NCBI GenBank assembly: GCA_050084985.1
Contig: JBITNC010000001.1
Location: 112,964,001 to 113,028,000, forward strand
Length of the DNA stretch: 64,000 bases
From: Nageia nagi
Taxonomy: Eukaryota > Pinophyta
Reading direction: 5' to 3'
Every line of letters starts with the position of its first letter. The first letter of the stretch is position 1. Positions 10,499 through 22,249 of the stretch are shown here, piece by piece. The notes under the pieces are model-generated. The model did no database searches. It was not told where the DNA came from and saw nothing but the letters and a program-made list of their open reading frames with translations. The translations under genes and the position numbers were made by a program.

Positions 10499-10709
10499 GC
10501 AAAATACTAAGATTTTTAAAGATCAAGTAATAGTAAAAAAAATTCAATCACACAATCAATGAAGATAATAGTAATTATCTTGGTTCCTATTAATATTAGA
10601 GTACATCCAATTTTAATGGAGCTTTGATCTTTATTTTTAATGACATATTGTAATGGTTGAAGACTATGGAGGAATAATTGTAATAGAATAGTCTATGAAC
10701 CTTCCTCTT

Positions 10710-11211
10710 TGGAGGATTTGCACTATAAAGAATACAATCCTAAATGCCCAAGATTATATGAAAGCTCACATATTCAACACTATTCTAAGAAATAAGCAAT
10801 CTCACAAAATAACTCAAGAGATAAAGCAGTTCCTCCAACTAGGAGTACATCCACTAACTAGATCTTACTTCATTCACAAATATGAATCTCTTACAATTCT
10901 TCTAATCTCATCTCCTAAACACTATCCTATAGCATAAATTTACTTCACAAAAATGGTATATGATCCAAAGAGGGAGCCTTCTATTTATAATCCAAAATCC
11001 CTCTTTGGATCACCTTTTTACCCAATGTACAAAATCATGACATGCACATCCTTTTACCCAAGGGGCATGCTCATGACATGGAGTGTAGGACAAGTTACAT
11101 TATCATATTCACTTAAATACTTAAAGTGTCAAATGATACCCTTAAGTATTAGTGAACTTACATAGAATACTATTACAAAGACTTTACAATAATGCATTAT
11201 ACATTCCAACA
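10710..11211 (-). repeat. 3' LTR of truncated copia, unit A
   Basis: It has the same length (502 bp) and the same flanks as 31818-32319. The ctctt target site precedes it (10705-10709). Confidence 0.88.
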
Positions 11212-12420
11212 CTCCTCCTTAATGCAATAATAGGATAGAGCGAATAAGAGAGAAGAAGAAGAGAAAGTAAGAGAGTTCTCCTCCAAATAGATGCAATCGG
11301 AGATAAGAAATTTTTACATATTTGTGAAGTAAGCAAGATCTAGTTTGAGACTCACTACTTTGTCAATTACAATCATTAATTACAATCAATTTCAATGTAT
11401 ATGAAGTAGCCATCCAAATGGTAGTCATGAAGAGTCTCCAAGAGCATGCATACCCAAAGTAAGAAACCTACAATCTCAAAGAAACTTGTAGGTCATAAGC
11501 AGCTCAAATAACAAGATCAGTTAGATGCAACATATTCATATCAACAAATATAGATGAATCACATAAATGCCATCATAAACTAATCAATGGTGCACTATAA
11601 GTCATCATGAAGATGCCAAGCCAAAACTTATAGTCACCTGATGTATATAAAATATATGTTGATTATCATTACAAAATAGAGCATGCACATACAAGTTTCT
11701 CATATATGGATAATTAAATAGTGTTAAAAGACACATAAGAGTTCATCACACATAGATAACTGAATAGTGCTATATTGTCCGAGCTTTTTGCTTTAAAAAT
11801 TTGTACAATAAGTTCCCCACATAGAGCGAACTTACCACAAAGGTGTACAAAAAAATTAACACTATACAACATAAAATTCTTCTAGGGGTGAAGTTCTTAT
11901 CACAAACATGAATTCAACATAATAAATCAAACTTCACTCCCCTTGATGGTAACTTCACCAACCCGATAGTATCCCTAAGCTTTCAAAACTAAGCTTCTAA
12001 GAGGGGCTTGGCGAACAAATCAATGGAGTTCAAGGTAGATGGATAATACTATAGGTGTATGATGAAATCAAGAACCTTCTCCTTAATAAAATATGCTTGG
12101 ATTTCCATATGTTTTATTCTCTGATGGAACACATGATTCTTAGCCAAAGAGATTATCGATTGATTATCTGAATAAATCAAAGCTGAGCCACCTTGTTCAT
12201 ACCCAATTTATTTCAAAATATGCCTTAGCCAAATGGCTTCTTGGGTTGCAACAGATATGGCACAATATTTAGCTTCTATGGTTGAAAGAGAAATAGTAGG
12301 CTACTTCTTGGAAGCTTAAGAGATAGCACCTAAACCAATGCTAAACATATACATAGAGGTTGATTTCCTTTCATATCTATCTCCCCCATAGTCAAAATTT
12401 GAGAATCCAGAGAGAATAAT
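10710..12420 (-). mobile_element. truncated minus-strand copia (3' LTR to RNase H), unit A copy
   Basis: The left end is a 502-bp LTR (10710-11211, TGGAGG...CCAACA as written on plus), preceded by ctctt, the target duplication found around the unit B copy. A polypurine tract complement (ctcctccttaatgc) and a 3' non-coding region with one hairpin (11810-11833) follow. A broken RNase H region (about 11940-12420) ends at the duplication junction. It is the same insertion as 31818-40658, duplicated and cut. Confidence 0.9.
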
Positions 12421-12581
12421 CAAAATTCAATATTATTTTTTGCATATTCGTTTATTCAGCATCATTTAATTTAATGTCTAATTTAATATAGTTTTGGGTG
12501 TAGGTTGTCATCCGAACAATTATCCTCGTACGATACGTACACCCTTCGTATGTATAATTGTGAGGGCCACCATGCCGATAG

Positions 12582-14741
12582 TGTTGGATTTCGAGTGACA
12601 CTGAGAGGGGGGGTGAATCAGTGTATTAAAAATTATAATCAATTTAATCTTCTTAAATAAAGACAGATTAAAAAATCAGAGAGAATTGAGCAAGCACATC
12701 AGTACATCACACAACACCAGATGTAACGAGGTTCACCAGATTGGCTACATCCCCGAACATGACTGCTTGGACACCAATCCAAATCCAGCCATTAAAGAAA
12801 GCTTACAGATTCACAGCACCAACTGTGAAGGGTAGCACCAACTACCACTTTGCAAAAGCAGCACCTACTGCTTGGAGCACCAACTCCAGCTCTCAAATTC
12901 ACAGCACCAACTGTGAAGGGTAGCACCAACTACCACTTTAGAAATAGCAGCACCTACTGCTTGGAGCACCAACTCCAGCTATCAAGCACCAACTTGATAC
13001 AACATTCAAAAGGGATGACAGAATACAGTTCTAGAAGACCCTCAATGGTCTAGCTCTAGTGCTCACTGTTCATTCTCTGCACACAGCTCCAAAGTAACAC
13101 AGTTAAACAATCACTATACTCTTTGCATATTCATTTGCTCACTTCACCTTCTCCCGATACTCCCCTCTTCCACACTATCACCTCCTCTATCGCACTTCTC
13201 TACATGCACATCTCATCCACACTATTGCCTCCACTCCGGCCCTTCACTATGCACTCATATCTCTTCGCGCACACTTCTCTATTTCACAATTGTGAACTCA
13301 CCTCCTCTATCGCACTTCTCTACACGCACATCTCATCCACACTATTGCCTCCACTCCGGCCCTTCACTATGCACTCATATCTCTTCGCGCACACTTCTCT
13401 ATTTCACAATTCACACATCACTCTTTTCTTTTTTTTTCAAGAAAAACATTACGCATCCAAAAAAACCCCCGAGAATCTGTTCCTATCATTACACGTTATC
13501 TAAAACAAACTAAAAATAGTCCTTGTTTGTAACTGCTCCTACACCAAAGGGATTTCACTAACTGAGTCTGCATCTGTTGTAACTGACGAACGCTCCTTTG
13601 CTCAATTTAGACAAGTGTACCTCTTTCTCTACTAATTTCGGAGATTTGACAGTATCTGATTATTTCTCATAATTCCAGACTCTTTGTCTTCTTCATAATG
13701 ATATTTCTGTTAATTCCGGACTCTTTGTCTTCTTCATAATGATATTTCTGTTAATTTCGGACTCTTTGTCTCGCTTGTCGGATGTTTATTGTATACAGTG
13801 TGATGTCATCATCTCCGGAATCCGGAAGAAGAGTAAAACACTTCCTGCATGATGTCATCATCTCCGGACCTTTATCTCTGGACTTTTTGTCTCTAGACTT
13901 TTAAACACTTACACCATGATGTCATCATCTCCGGACTCCGGTAGTAGAGTAAAAATTCTTCCCGCATGATGTCATCATCTCCGGACCTTTATCTCCGGAC
14001 TTTTGTCTCCGGACTTTTATCTTTAAACATTTATCTCCGGACTTTTCAACACCTCCACCATGATGTCATCATCTCCGAACTCCGGTAGTAGAGTAAAAAT
14101 GCTTCTCGCATGATGTCATCATCTTCGGACCTTTATCTTCGGACCTTTATCTCCGGACTCTGGTCTTTACCAAAACTCGACTATCTTATCCTCTGTGACG
14201 TCATCTTTTTAATCCAGAACATTTTACTTCCAGGACATTTACTTTATGGACTCCGCAATTTCAATCTCTCTTTACCGATCTTATCTCTGCATTCCGGAAT
14301 GCTTTATTCGCTGACTCTGGCTCTTTGATCATTCTTTGCTGACCTCATCATCTCCGGAACCTGGTTCTATTCACAAATGTGAACATCGTTCTCCCCGTGA
14401 TGTCATCTCTTGCTTCCGAAATGTTTTACTCGCTGGCTCTGGCTCTTTAATCGCTCCTTGCTGACCTCATCACTTTCGGACTCCGGTTTTGAGTGATAGC
14501 CCGAAATCGCTGATGTCATTTCTACCAGAACGCTTTGTGTACTAACTCTGGCTTTACCAAAATTACTTGTTGACAACATTACAATCATTCATCACCTCCA
14601 GAACCCGGTCAAAACCTCCGGAACCTGATCAACACCTTGTTGACAACAGTTACAGTCACGCTTCACCTTCGGAACTCGGTCAAACCTCCGGAACTCGATC
14701 AAAACCTTGTTGACAACAATTACAATCACTCATACTCAACA
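12582..14741 (-). repeat. 3' LTR (left) of SIRE-like copia
   Basis: 2,160 bp. It includes a repeated block of about 123 bp (from about 13180 and again from about 13303) and, at 13800-14130, six copies of a gatgtcatcatctccgga motif in alternating contexts. Small open frames in it are repeated in the other LTR and have no protein features. Confidence 0.95.
13800..14130 (-). promoter_or_regulatory. array of TGATG-T-CATCA inverted repeats in the LTR
   Basis: Six copies of an 11-bp near-palindrome TGATGTCATCA followed by TCTCCGGA or a close variant start near 13801, 13850, 13916, 13966, 14059 and 14109. Several spacings are about 50 bp. The same array is in the right LTR at about 21308-21640. The form resembles bZIP-type binding sites, so an enhancer in U3 is possible. 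This is inference from form only. Confidence 0.5.
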
Positions 14742-14756
14742 ATCTCCCCCTTTGGA
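14742..14756 (-). other. polypurine tract of SIRE-like copia
   Basis: The plus strand reads atctccccctttgg, a purine-rich tract on the coding strand, directly inside the left LTR. Confidence 0.85.
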
Positions 14757-14948
14757 ATTGTTGGCAACACCAACTGATCAGACACCAACATCGGGACTTT
14801 TCTCTCCCCCTTTGTCAACAATAACAAAGGGCATTTACAGACTCCCCCTGAGTCCATACATGACATTCTCAGGAAACACTAGATACATAGAAACAATATA
14901 GGAAGGAAAATTAAGCACTCCCCCTGAGAATGTGACATCCAGAACTAG

Positions 14949-16442
14949 CTAATGCTTGGGAAGGACAACAACTCCTAGCTTGTTGCGAAGATTTTCGAAG
15001 ACGTCTTTGGGCAAAGGCTTTGTAAATATGTCGGCTACTTGCTCTGTGGTAGGAACAAAATCCAATTGTACTTCTCCTTGTGCCACGCGTTCTTTTAGAA
15101 AGTGATATCTGATTGCAATATGCTTTGTTCGTGAGTGCATAATAGGATTTTTGGATATATTGATTGCACTTGTGTTATCACATAGAACTGATATGGGTTC
15201 GTTAATTTCTATACCAAAATCTTTTAGCATCTGCTTCATCCATAGAATCTGTGTGCAGCAAGAAGTTGCTGCTATATACTCTACTTCTGCTGTAGATAGG
15301 GATACTGAGTCTTGCTTTTTACTGTGCCAGCTAACAAGATTATTACCCAAATAAAATGCTCCTCCACTGGTGCTCTTCCTATCATCCACGCATCCTGCCT
15401 AGTCTGCATCTGAAAAGGCACTAAGTGTAAAGTCCTTTCCTCTAGGATACCATAAACCATATTCTACTGTACCTTTGAGATATCTAAATATTCTTTTTAC
15501 TGCAGTAACATGTGTTTCTTTGGGATTTGCTTGAAATCGAGCAACCATACATACTGCTTGAAGAATATCCGGTCTAGTAGCTGTCAAATATAATAAACTT
15601 CCAATCATTGACCTGTATTGTGTTTGATCTACTGTTGGTGCTTTATCATCCTTGCTTAATTTGCAGTCTGTCGTCATAGGGGTACTCACAGGTTTACAGT
15701 CTTCCATGGTAAACTTTTTCAGCATCTCCTTAACATACTTGATTTGAGAAATGAACATGCCATTCTTCAACTGATTGATTTGTAAACCGAGAAAAAATGC
15801 AAGCTCACCTATCATAGACATCTCAAATTCTGTTTGCATGTTGTCAGCAAGATTTTTACATAGCTCATTCTTGCTTCCTCCAAAAATTATATCATCTACA
15901 TAGACAACAACAATTAGCTGATTTTCTTTTTCTGATTTAATGTATAAATTGCTATCCACCATTCCTTTTCTAAAGTCTTGCTGCTGAAGATATGTATCAA
16001 GTCTGGAGTACCATGCTCGAGGTGCCTGTTTTAAACCATACAGAGCCTTCTTTAGTTTGCATACCAGATTAGGATTCTCTCCCAATTGGAAACCATCTGG
16101 CTATTCAATATAAACTTCTTCCTCAATTTTGCCATTTAGAAAGGCTGATTTTACATCCATTTGATAAACTGTGAAGTCTTTATACACTGTAAAAGCTAAA
16201 AACATGCGAATAGCTTCTAATCTGGCCACAGGTGCAAAAGTTTCTTCAAAATCAATTCCTTCAACTTGAGCATATCCCTTGTAGACAAGTCTAGCTTTAT
16301 TTCGAACCACTATCCCATCTTCATTCAACTTATTTCGAAAAACCCACTTTGTGCCAATCACATTTTTGTTGGCTGGTCTAGGAACGAGTTCCCATGTTTC
16401 ATTCTTTTCAATTTGAGTGAGTTCTTCCTCCATAGCTTTCAT
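14949..16442 (-). pseudogene. SIRE-like copia reverse transcriptase and RNase H
   Basis: Three open stretches follow one another (16442-16101, 16085-15399, 15389-14949), separated by single stops. The first has [14 protein letters not shown] and [12 protein letters not shown]. The second has ALYGLKQAPRAWY and the catalytic VVVYVDDIIFGG. The third is RNase H, with DDRKSTSGGAF, SWHSKKQ, SLSTAEVEY and the end VADIFTKPLP. The stops at about 16443 and 16098 fit CAG-to-TAG change, and that near 15396 fits TGG-to-TAG. Apart from these the enzyme looks complete. Confidence 0.93.
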
Positions 16443-17642
16443 CTAGCACTTATCTTGGCTAGCTTCTGAGACATTTTTAGGCTCTATATTGGATAGGAGA
16501 GAATAGGTGCTTGAAACCCCTCTGCGAGTTTGGATGCCTGTATGAAGCTCACCGATGATTTGCTTTTGTGGATGATCCTTGTGCCATCTTTTTGGTGGAA
16601 TTTTTGAATCTTCATCTTCTTCCAACTCACTTTCTGAAACACTATTTGGGTTACTTGGCGAGTTTGAATCTTCTGGTTTCTTCACTTGTGATTGCTGTAC
16701 AGGAGGCTTAGATTTGTTTTTATTCTTTTTGTCTTCTTCGATTGAATCTTGATAGGCAGGAAGATCATCATCATCATTTCTCTTGGGAAGATCTCTTTGC
16801 TCATCAACACGAACATCAGCACTATCAACGATTATTTTTGTCCTTTTATTGTAACACCTGTATGCTTTGCTCTTCGAAGAGTAACCAAGAAAGATACCTT
16901 CATCAGATCTATCCTCAAACTTTCCTAAATTTTCTTCTATTCTCTTGATATAGCATTTACTGCCAAAGATCTTGAAGTGCCTCACTGTAGCTCTTCTTCC
17001 AAACCATAATTCATATGGTGTTCTGTCCTCATGTGGTCGCATCATACATCTATTTTGAATATGTACTGCAGTATGCACCGCTTCTTTCCAGAACCTATCA
17101 ACAACCTTGCTTTCTATCAGCATGGTTCGAGCCATTTCTTGTACTGCTCTATTTTTTCTTTCAACTACTCCATTTTGTTGTGGAGTTCTTGCTGCAGAGA
17201 ATTGTCTTTTAATTCCGTGTTGTATGCAAAACTCAGAAAACTCATCAGAAGTGAACTCACCTCCTCTGTCTGAGCGAAGACATTTAATTCTCCTCTCCAT
17301 CTGATTTTCTACTTGATTTTTAAATGCTTTGAACATTTCAAATGCTTCAGATTTGTGTTTCAAAAATTGCACCCAAGTCATTCTTGAATAATCATCTATG
17401 AACAGAATAAAATACTTATCTCCATTGACGCTTTATGTTCGCATTGGTCCGCATAGGTCGGTGTGTATGATTTCCAATGGTCTGCTGGTGTGATATTCTT
17501 TCACTTTGAACTTTGCTTGAGTTTGCTTTCCCCTTTGGCATGAATCACAAATATCATTTGCTGGTTTGCTGATACTGGGCATATCTCTTACTGCTCTTTT
17601 TGAGCAAATGTTCATCAAGTTTTTAAAATAGATGTGTCCCAA
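16443..17642 (-). pseudogene. SIRE-like copia integrase
   Basis: 17642-17433 is the pre-integrase domain, with CDSCQRGKQ and DLCGPMRT, ending in a stop. 17381-16443 carries the catalytic core CLRSDRGGEFTSDEF, TPQQNGVVERKNR, and the C-terminal motifs YELWFGRR, FKIFGSKCYI and EGIFLGYSSKSKAYR. An acidic linker rich in D, E, S and K precedes reverse transcriptase. The first catalytic Asp (the DDYSR region) falls at the broken stretch between the two frames. The protein would catalyse strand transfer of element cDNA. Confidence 0.92.
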
Positions 17643-17975
17643 TCTCTTATGCCATAGCCAATCATCACTCTCCTTGCCTAAAAGATATGATCCCTCTGAA
17701 ATATCTGATAAGGTGTATAAATTGCCACAGGTTCATGTACCAACTGCTACAAGTCTACCACTATTTTCCCTTCGGATCTCACAGTCATGCTTTTTGAAAA
17801 TTACATCATGTCCTTTGTCACATATTTGACTGACGCTTAATAAATTATGCTTCAGTCCCACAACAAATAATACCTCTTCGGATCTGATGTTTCCGTCATT
17901 TATTTTGACTGTCCCTTTGCCGATAATCTGTGCGCCATCATTGTTTCCAAATCTTACTGACCCACCTTCATATTC

Positions 17976-20024
17976 CTATAGTTTTTGAAATTTCTTCTTG
18001 TCACCTGTCATGTGACTTGAGCATCCACTGTCTAATATCCATGGTGATGGTTTGTCTTGAGCTTTTAATGCTGTTTGAACGATTAAAGACTCTTTATCCT
18101 CTCTGAGTTTCTCCTTTTCTTTCCAGACTTGTTTTACTTTTATTTCAGCTTCTTGTTTTTTATTATTCTTTTCTTCTTCCTGTGGATGGCTGCTCTGAAA
18201 CTGTTTATTCTGTCTTATGGAAGGAAATTGTCTCGGTGGAAAGAACCTCATGCCATGATTATTTCTACAGAATCGGGCAATGTGTCCATATTCGTGACAG
18301 TTGTAACACTCAACAGGATACTCCATTAGTGGGTCGAATGCATTCCTAGTAACAAAGGTTCTTGGAGTGATATTATACTTACATTCAAAAATTTTGTGTC
18401 CATATGCATTGCATTTGAAACAGTATCCATTGAAGGGATAGATATATCTATTATGTTGCTGAGTACTTCTTGGTCCTGCAGAGTATCTTCTTTTGGAATG
18501 CACTTGAGTGAAGCCATCATCCTCCAGTCCTGAGCCACCTTCCTTCTTCTTGGTTTCTTTTGTGTTTTCCCTTTTTATGTCATTGGAAGATTGTCCTTGT
18601 TCATATCCCAGACCAGATTTATCAGAAAACATTCTTTGACTGTTAATGATTTCACTGAGTTTAGTCGACCTTCCTTCTAGATATTCAAAGGAGCTGATTT
18701 TCTTGGTGACTTCCTCTAGTTGCATACGTAGCCCAGTTATTTCTTCTTCGAGCTTACTGCAATTTTTAACTTTCACAAGAAGCTGTTCCTCCAAACACTC
18801 ATTTATTCTCTTAGATTCTTCCACTTCTATTTTTAAGTTTTCTATAGTATTACTTGCATCATCAAGCCTTTTTGAAAGTCTCTCGTTTTTCTTTATTTCT
18901 TTCTCCAGTTCGTTCAATGCTGTTATTAGTTCTTCTTCAGGATCATACTCAATCTCACAGCCATTTTCTTCATCTGTCTCTTCCTTTTTATGTTCTTGGG
19001 CATTTTGATTATCTTCATTCAGTTTCTCTTCAAATGCCATAAACAATGCTTCATCGTATTCTTTTTCTGATTCATTATTGGAATCATCATCAGTGGAGCC
19101 TTTATTTCTAGATATGAAGCTTTGTCTATTTGACCTTCTATTTCGAGCATGAGATTTCATTTTGTGGTTTTTCTCAAGATATGATTCTTGATCATCTTTA
19201 TCAAATTTTCTATATGGACATTTTGAAATGAAATGACCAATACCACCACAGTTAAAACATTTAAACGGTAGCTTGCCTTGATATTTACCTGTTCCTCTTT
19301 TTAGCTTTCTAACAAAATTTGCTTCTGCTCCATCAGATTGTTCCTCATCATCAGAATCTATTTTGGGTTTGGTACTATTATTGGCTTTAAACGCTGCTTC
19401 CTTTTCTGAATGTTTTATTTTTCCGATCCTCATTTCATAAGCAGTCAGTGATCCATGCATTTCATCCATGCTGAAAGTTTTCAAATCTTTTGCTTCTTCA
19501 ATAGTAGACACCTTTGAATCAAAATGAGATGTGAGAGATTGTAGTACCTTTTTCACGATGACATGATCTTCGATTTCTTCCCCAAGACCTCTGATTGCAT
19601 TAGTAATTTCATTTACTCTCAACATGTATGCTTCGATGGTTTCATCTTCATTCATCTTTAGAACTTCGAATTGAGCTCTATGAGTTTGGAGTTTTGCTTC
19701 CTTGACTTTATCATCTCCTTCATGAATGCTCTTCAACTTATTCCATATTTCTTTTGCAGATTTGCATGCCATAACTTTCACCAGTTCACTGTCCACAAGA
19801 CCACACATTAGAGCATTTCTTGCTTTTGCATCATATTCAAATGCCTTTCTTTCTACTTCATCTGATGGACCTGTAGGGGGAGGAGTGTAACCCCTTTTTA
19901 CAGCATCCCATGTACCAAAACCCAATGCACTGAGATAAGTCTTCATTCGAATTTTCCAGAAACCATAATTGTTTCCATCAAAGAGAGGTGCCTTGTTAGA
20001 TGAGAAACCTTCTCCGCTTGCCAT
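17976..20024 (-). CDS. SIRE-like copia Gag and protease (682 residues)
   Basis: This is the longest intact frame in the window. The start follows the primer site by about 60 bp. Residues 1-200 form the copia capsid domain (LFDGNNYGFWKIRMKTYL, KEIWNKLKSIHEGDD, ETIEAYMLRVNEI). A CCHC knuckle (CFNCGGIGHFISKC) lies near residue 255. A long acidic coiled coil (about 360-465, heptad-like L, E and K) comes next, followed by two more knuckles (CFKCNAYGHKIFEC, CYNCHEYGHIARFC) near 545-590. The frame ends after the protease motif WILDSGCSSHMTG. The stop at 17973 fits a Gln codon changed to TAG, so it probably cuts what was one Gag-Pol frame. Gag itself could still assemble particles if expressed. Confidence 0.93.
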   Translation of the reverse strand: MASGEGFSSNKAPLFDGNNYGFWKIRMKTYLSALGFGTWDAVKRGYTPPPTGPSDEVERKAFEYDAKARNALMCGLVDSELVKVMACKSAKEIWNKLKSIHEGDDKVKEAKLQTHRAQFEVLKMNEDETIEAYMLRVNEITNAIRGLGEEIEDHVIVKKVLQSLTSHFDSKVSTIEEAKDLKTFSMDEMHGSLTAYEMRIGKIKHSEKEAAFKANNSTKPKIDSDDEEQSDGAEANFVRKLKRGTGKYQGKLPFKCFNCGGIGHFISKCPYRKFDKDDQESYLEKNHKMKSHARNRRSNRQSFISRNKGSTDDDSNNESEKEYDEALFMAFEEKLNEDNQNAQEHKKEETDEENGCEIEYDPEEELITALNELEKEIKKNERLSKRLDDASNTIENLKIEVEESKRINECLEEQLLVKVKNCSKLEEEITGLRMQLEEVTKKISSFEYLEGRSTKLSEIINSQRMFSDKSGLGYEQGQSSNDIKRENTKETKKKEGGSGLEDDGFTQVHSKRRYSAGPRSTQQHNRYIYPFNGYCFKCNAYGHKIFECKYNITPRTFVTRNAFDPLMEYPVECYNCHEYGHIARFCRNNHGMRFFPPRQFPSIRQNKQFQSSHPQEEEKNNKKQEAEIKVKQVWKEKEKLREDKESLIVQTALKAQDKPSPWILDSGCSSHMTGDKKKFQKL

Positions 20025-20075
20025 AGTGTCACTACCTGGATCTCCTTAGCTGTTATAGCCTAATTAGGAACCTAG

Positions 20076-20088
20076 CTCTGATACCAAT
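20076..20088 (-). other. primer binding site, SIRE-like copia
   Basis: The plus strand reads gctctgataccaa, the complement of TTGGTATCAGAGC. It lies directly inside the right (5') LTR and is the standard site for initiator Met tRNA. Confidence 0.9.
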
Positions 20089-22249
20089 TGTTGGATTTCG
20101 AGTGACATTGAGAGGGGGGGTGAATCAGTGTATTAAAAATTATAATCAATTTAATCTTCTTAAATAAAGATAGATTAAAAAATTAGAGAGAATTGAGCAA
20201 GCACATTAGTACATCACACAACACCAGATGTAACGAGGTTCACCAGATTGGCTACATCCCCGAACATGACTGCTTGGACACCAATCCAAATCCAGCCATT
20301 AAAGAAAGCTTACAGATTCACAGCACCAACTGTGAAGGGTAGCACCAACTACCACTTTGCAAAAGCAGCACCTACTGCTTGGAGCACCAACTCCAGCTCT
20401 CAAATTCACAGCACCAACTGTGAAGGGTAGCACCAACTACCACTTTAGAAATAGCAGTACCTACTGCTTGGAGCACCAACTCCAGCTATCAAGCACCAAC
20501 TTGATACAACATTCAAAAGGGATGACAGAATACAGTTCTAGAAGACCCTCAATGGTCTAGCTCTAGTACTCACTGTTCATTCTCTGCACACAGCTCCAAA
20601 GTAACACAGTTAAACAATCACTATACTCTCTGCATATTCGTTTGCTCACTTCACCTTCTCCTGATACTCCCCTCTTCCACACTATCACCTCCTCTATCGC
20701 ACTTCTCTACACGCACATCTCATCCACACTATTGCCTCCACTCCGGCCCTTCACTATGCACTCATATCTCTTCGCGCACACTTCTCTATTTCACAATTGT
20801 GAACTCACCTCCTCTATCGCACTTCTCTACATGCACATCTCATCCACACTATTGCCTCCACTCCGGCCCTTCACTATGCACTCATATCTCTTCGCGCACA
20901 CTTCTCTATTTCACAATTCACACATCACTCTTTTCTTTTTTTTTTCAAGAAAAACATTACGCATCCAAAAAAACCCCCGAGAATCTGTTCCTATCATTAC
21001 ACGTTATCTAAAACAAACTAAAAATAGTCCTTGTTTGTAACTGCTCCTACACCAAAGGGATTTCACTAACTGAGTCTGCATCTGTTGTAACTGACGAACG
21101 CTCCTTTGCTCAATTTAGACAAGTGTACCTCTTTCTCTACTAATTTTGGAGATTTGATAGTATCTGATTATTTCTCATAATTCCAGACTCTTTGTCTTCT
21201 TCATAATGATATTTCTGTTAATTCCAGACTCTTTGTCTTCTTCATAATGATATTTCTGTTAATTCCAGACTCTTTGTCTCGCTTGTCGGATGTTTATTGT
21301 ATACAGTGTGATGTCATCATCTCCGAAATCCGGAAGAAGAGTAAAATGCTTCCCGCATGATGTCATCATCTCCAGACCTTTATCTCTAGACTTTTTGTCT
21401 CTGGACTTTTAAACACTTACACCATGATGTCATCATCTCCGGACTCTGGTAGTAGAGTAAAAATGCTTCCCGCATGATGTCATCATCTCCAGACCTTTAT
21501 CTCCAGACTTTTGTCTCTGGACTTTTATCTCTGAACGTTTATCTCCAGACTTTTCAACACCTCCACCATGATGTCATCATCTCCGGACTCCGGTAGTAGA
21601 GTAAAAATGCTTCTCGCATGATGTCATCATCTCCGGACCTTTATCTTCAGACCTTTATCTCCGAACTCTGGTCTTTACCAAAACTCGACTATCTTATCCT
21701 CTGTGATGTCATCTTTTTAATCTGGAACATTTTACTTCTGGGAAATTTACTTTATGGACTCCGCAATTTCAATCTCTCTTTACCGATCTTATCTCTGCAT
21801 TCCGGAATGCTTTATTCGCTGACTCTGGCTCTTTGATCATTCTTTGCTGACCTCATCATCTCTGGAACCCAGTTCTATTCACAAATGTGAACATCGTTCT
21901 CCCCGTGATGTCATCTCTTGCTTCTGGAATGTTTTACTCGCTGGCTCTGGCTCTTTAATCGCTCCTTGCTGACCTCATCACTTCCGGAATCTGATTTTGA
22001 GTGATAGCCCGAAATCGCTGACGTCATTTCTACCGGAATGCTTTGTGTACTAACTCCAGCTTTACCAAAATTACTTGTTGACAACATTACAATCATTCAT
22101 CACCTCCAGAACCCGGTCAAAACCTCCGGAACCCGATCAACACCTTGTTGACAATAGTTACAGTCACGCTTCACCTCCGGAACTCGGTCAAACCTCCGGA
22201 ACTCGATCAAAACCTTGTTGACAACAATTACAATCACTCATACTCAACA
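20089..22249 (-). repeat. 5' LTR (right) of SIRE-like copia
   Basis: 2,161 bp, nearly identical to 12582-14741. Many of the differences are C/T or G/A changes at CCGG or CG sites in the motif array. Confidence 0.95.

Larger units (their letters stand above)
7092..10709. other. AT-rich non-coding stretch of unit A
   Basis: No coding frame with recognisable motifs is seen. From about 7640 it matches 28808-31812 of unit B closely. It contains the 8330-8620 old repeat, a dispersed repeat at 9650-9905 and a TA microsatellite at 10454-10498. Bases about 8607-8732 are missing in unit B. Confidence 0.7.
6591..12427 (+). repeat. tandem segmental duplication, unit A
   Basis: This 5.8-kb unit matches unit B (12428-33520) in order and orientation once two retroelements in B are set aside: tRNA-Thr, U6, AT-rich DNA, then the 3' end of a minus-strand copia. 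It ends inside the copia RNase H region at about 12420, where the sequence jumps to the unit start (caatattat near 6591 and 12428). The stretch just after U6 (about 7092-7540) matches poorly between the units. Confidence 0.9.
12582..22249 (-). mobile_element. complete copia element with 2.16-kb LTRs (SIRE-like)
   Basis: The element is 9,668 bp, bounded by TGTTGG...CAACA LTRs and by the target duplication gatag (12577-12581 and 22250-22254). Coding is on the minus strand: gag and protease, integrase, reverse transcriptase, RNase H. A primer site complementary to initiator Met tRNA lies inside the right LTR, and a polypurine tract lies inside the left LTR. The two LTRs are very similar. Only scattered stops break the polyprotein, so the insertion is fairly recent. 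Long LTRs and a long coiled-coil Gag suggest the SIRE group, but I see no env-like frame. Confidence 0.96.

Noticed and set aside
10953-11165. Small frame also seen at 32061-32273
   Set aside because: It is LTR sequence of the minus-strand copia, conserved only because the LTR is duplicated.
12741-13513. Small frames in the LTR (and the same at 20248-21040) as genes
   Set aside because: They lie in LTR sequence, occur identically in both LTRs and follow its internal repeats.
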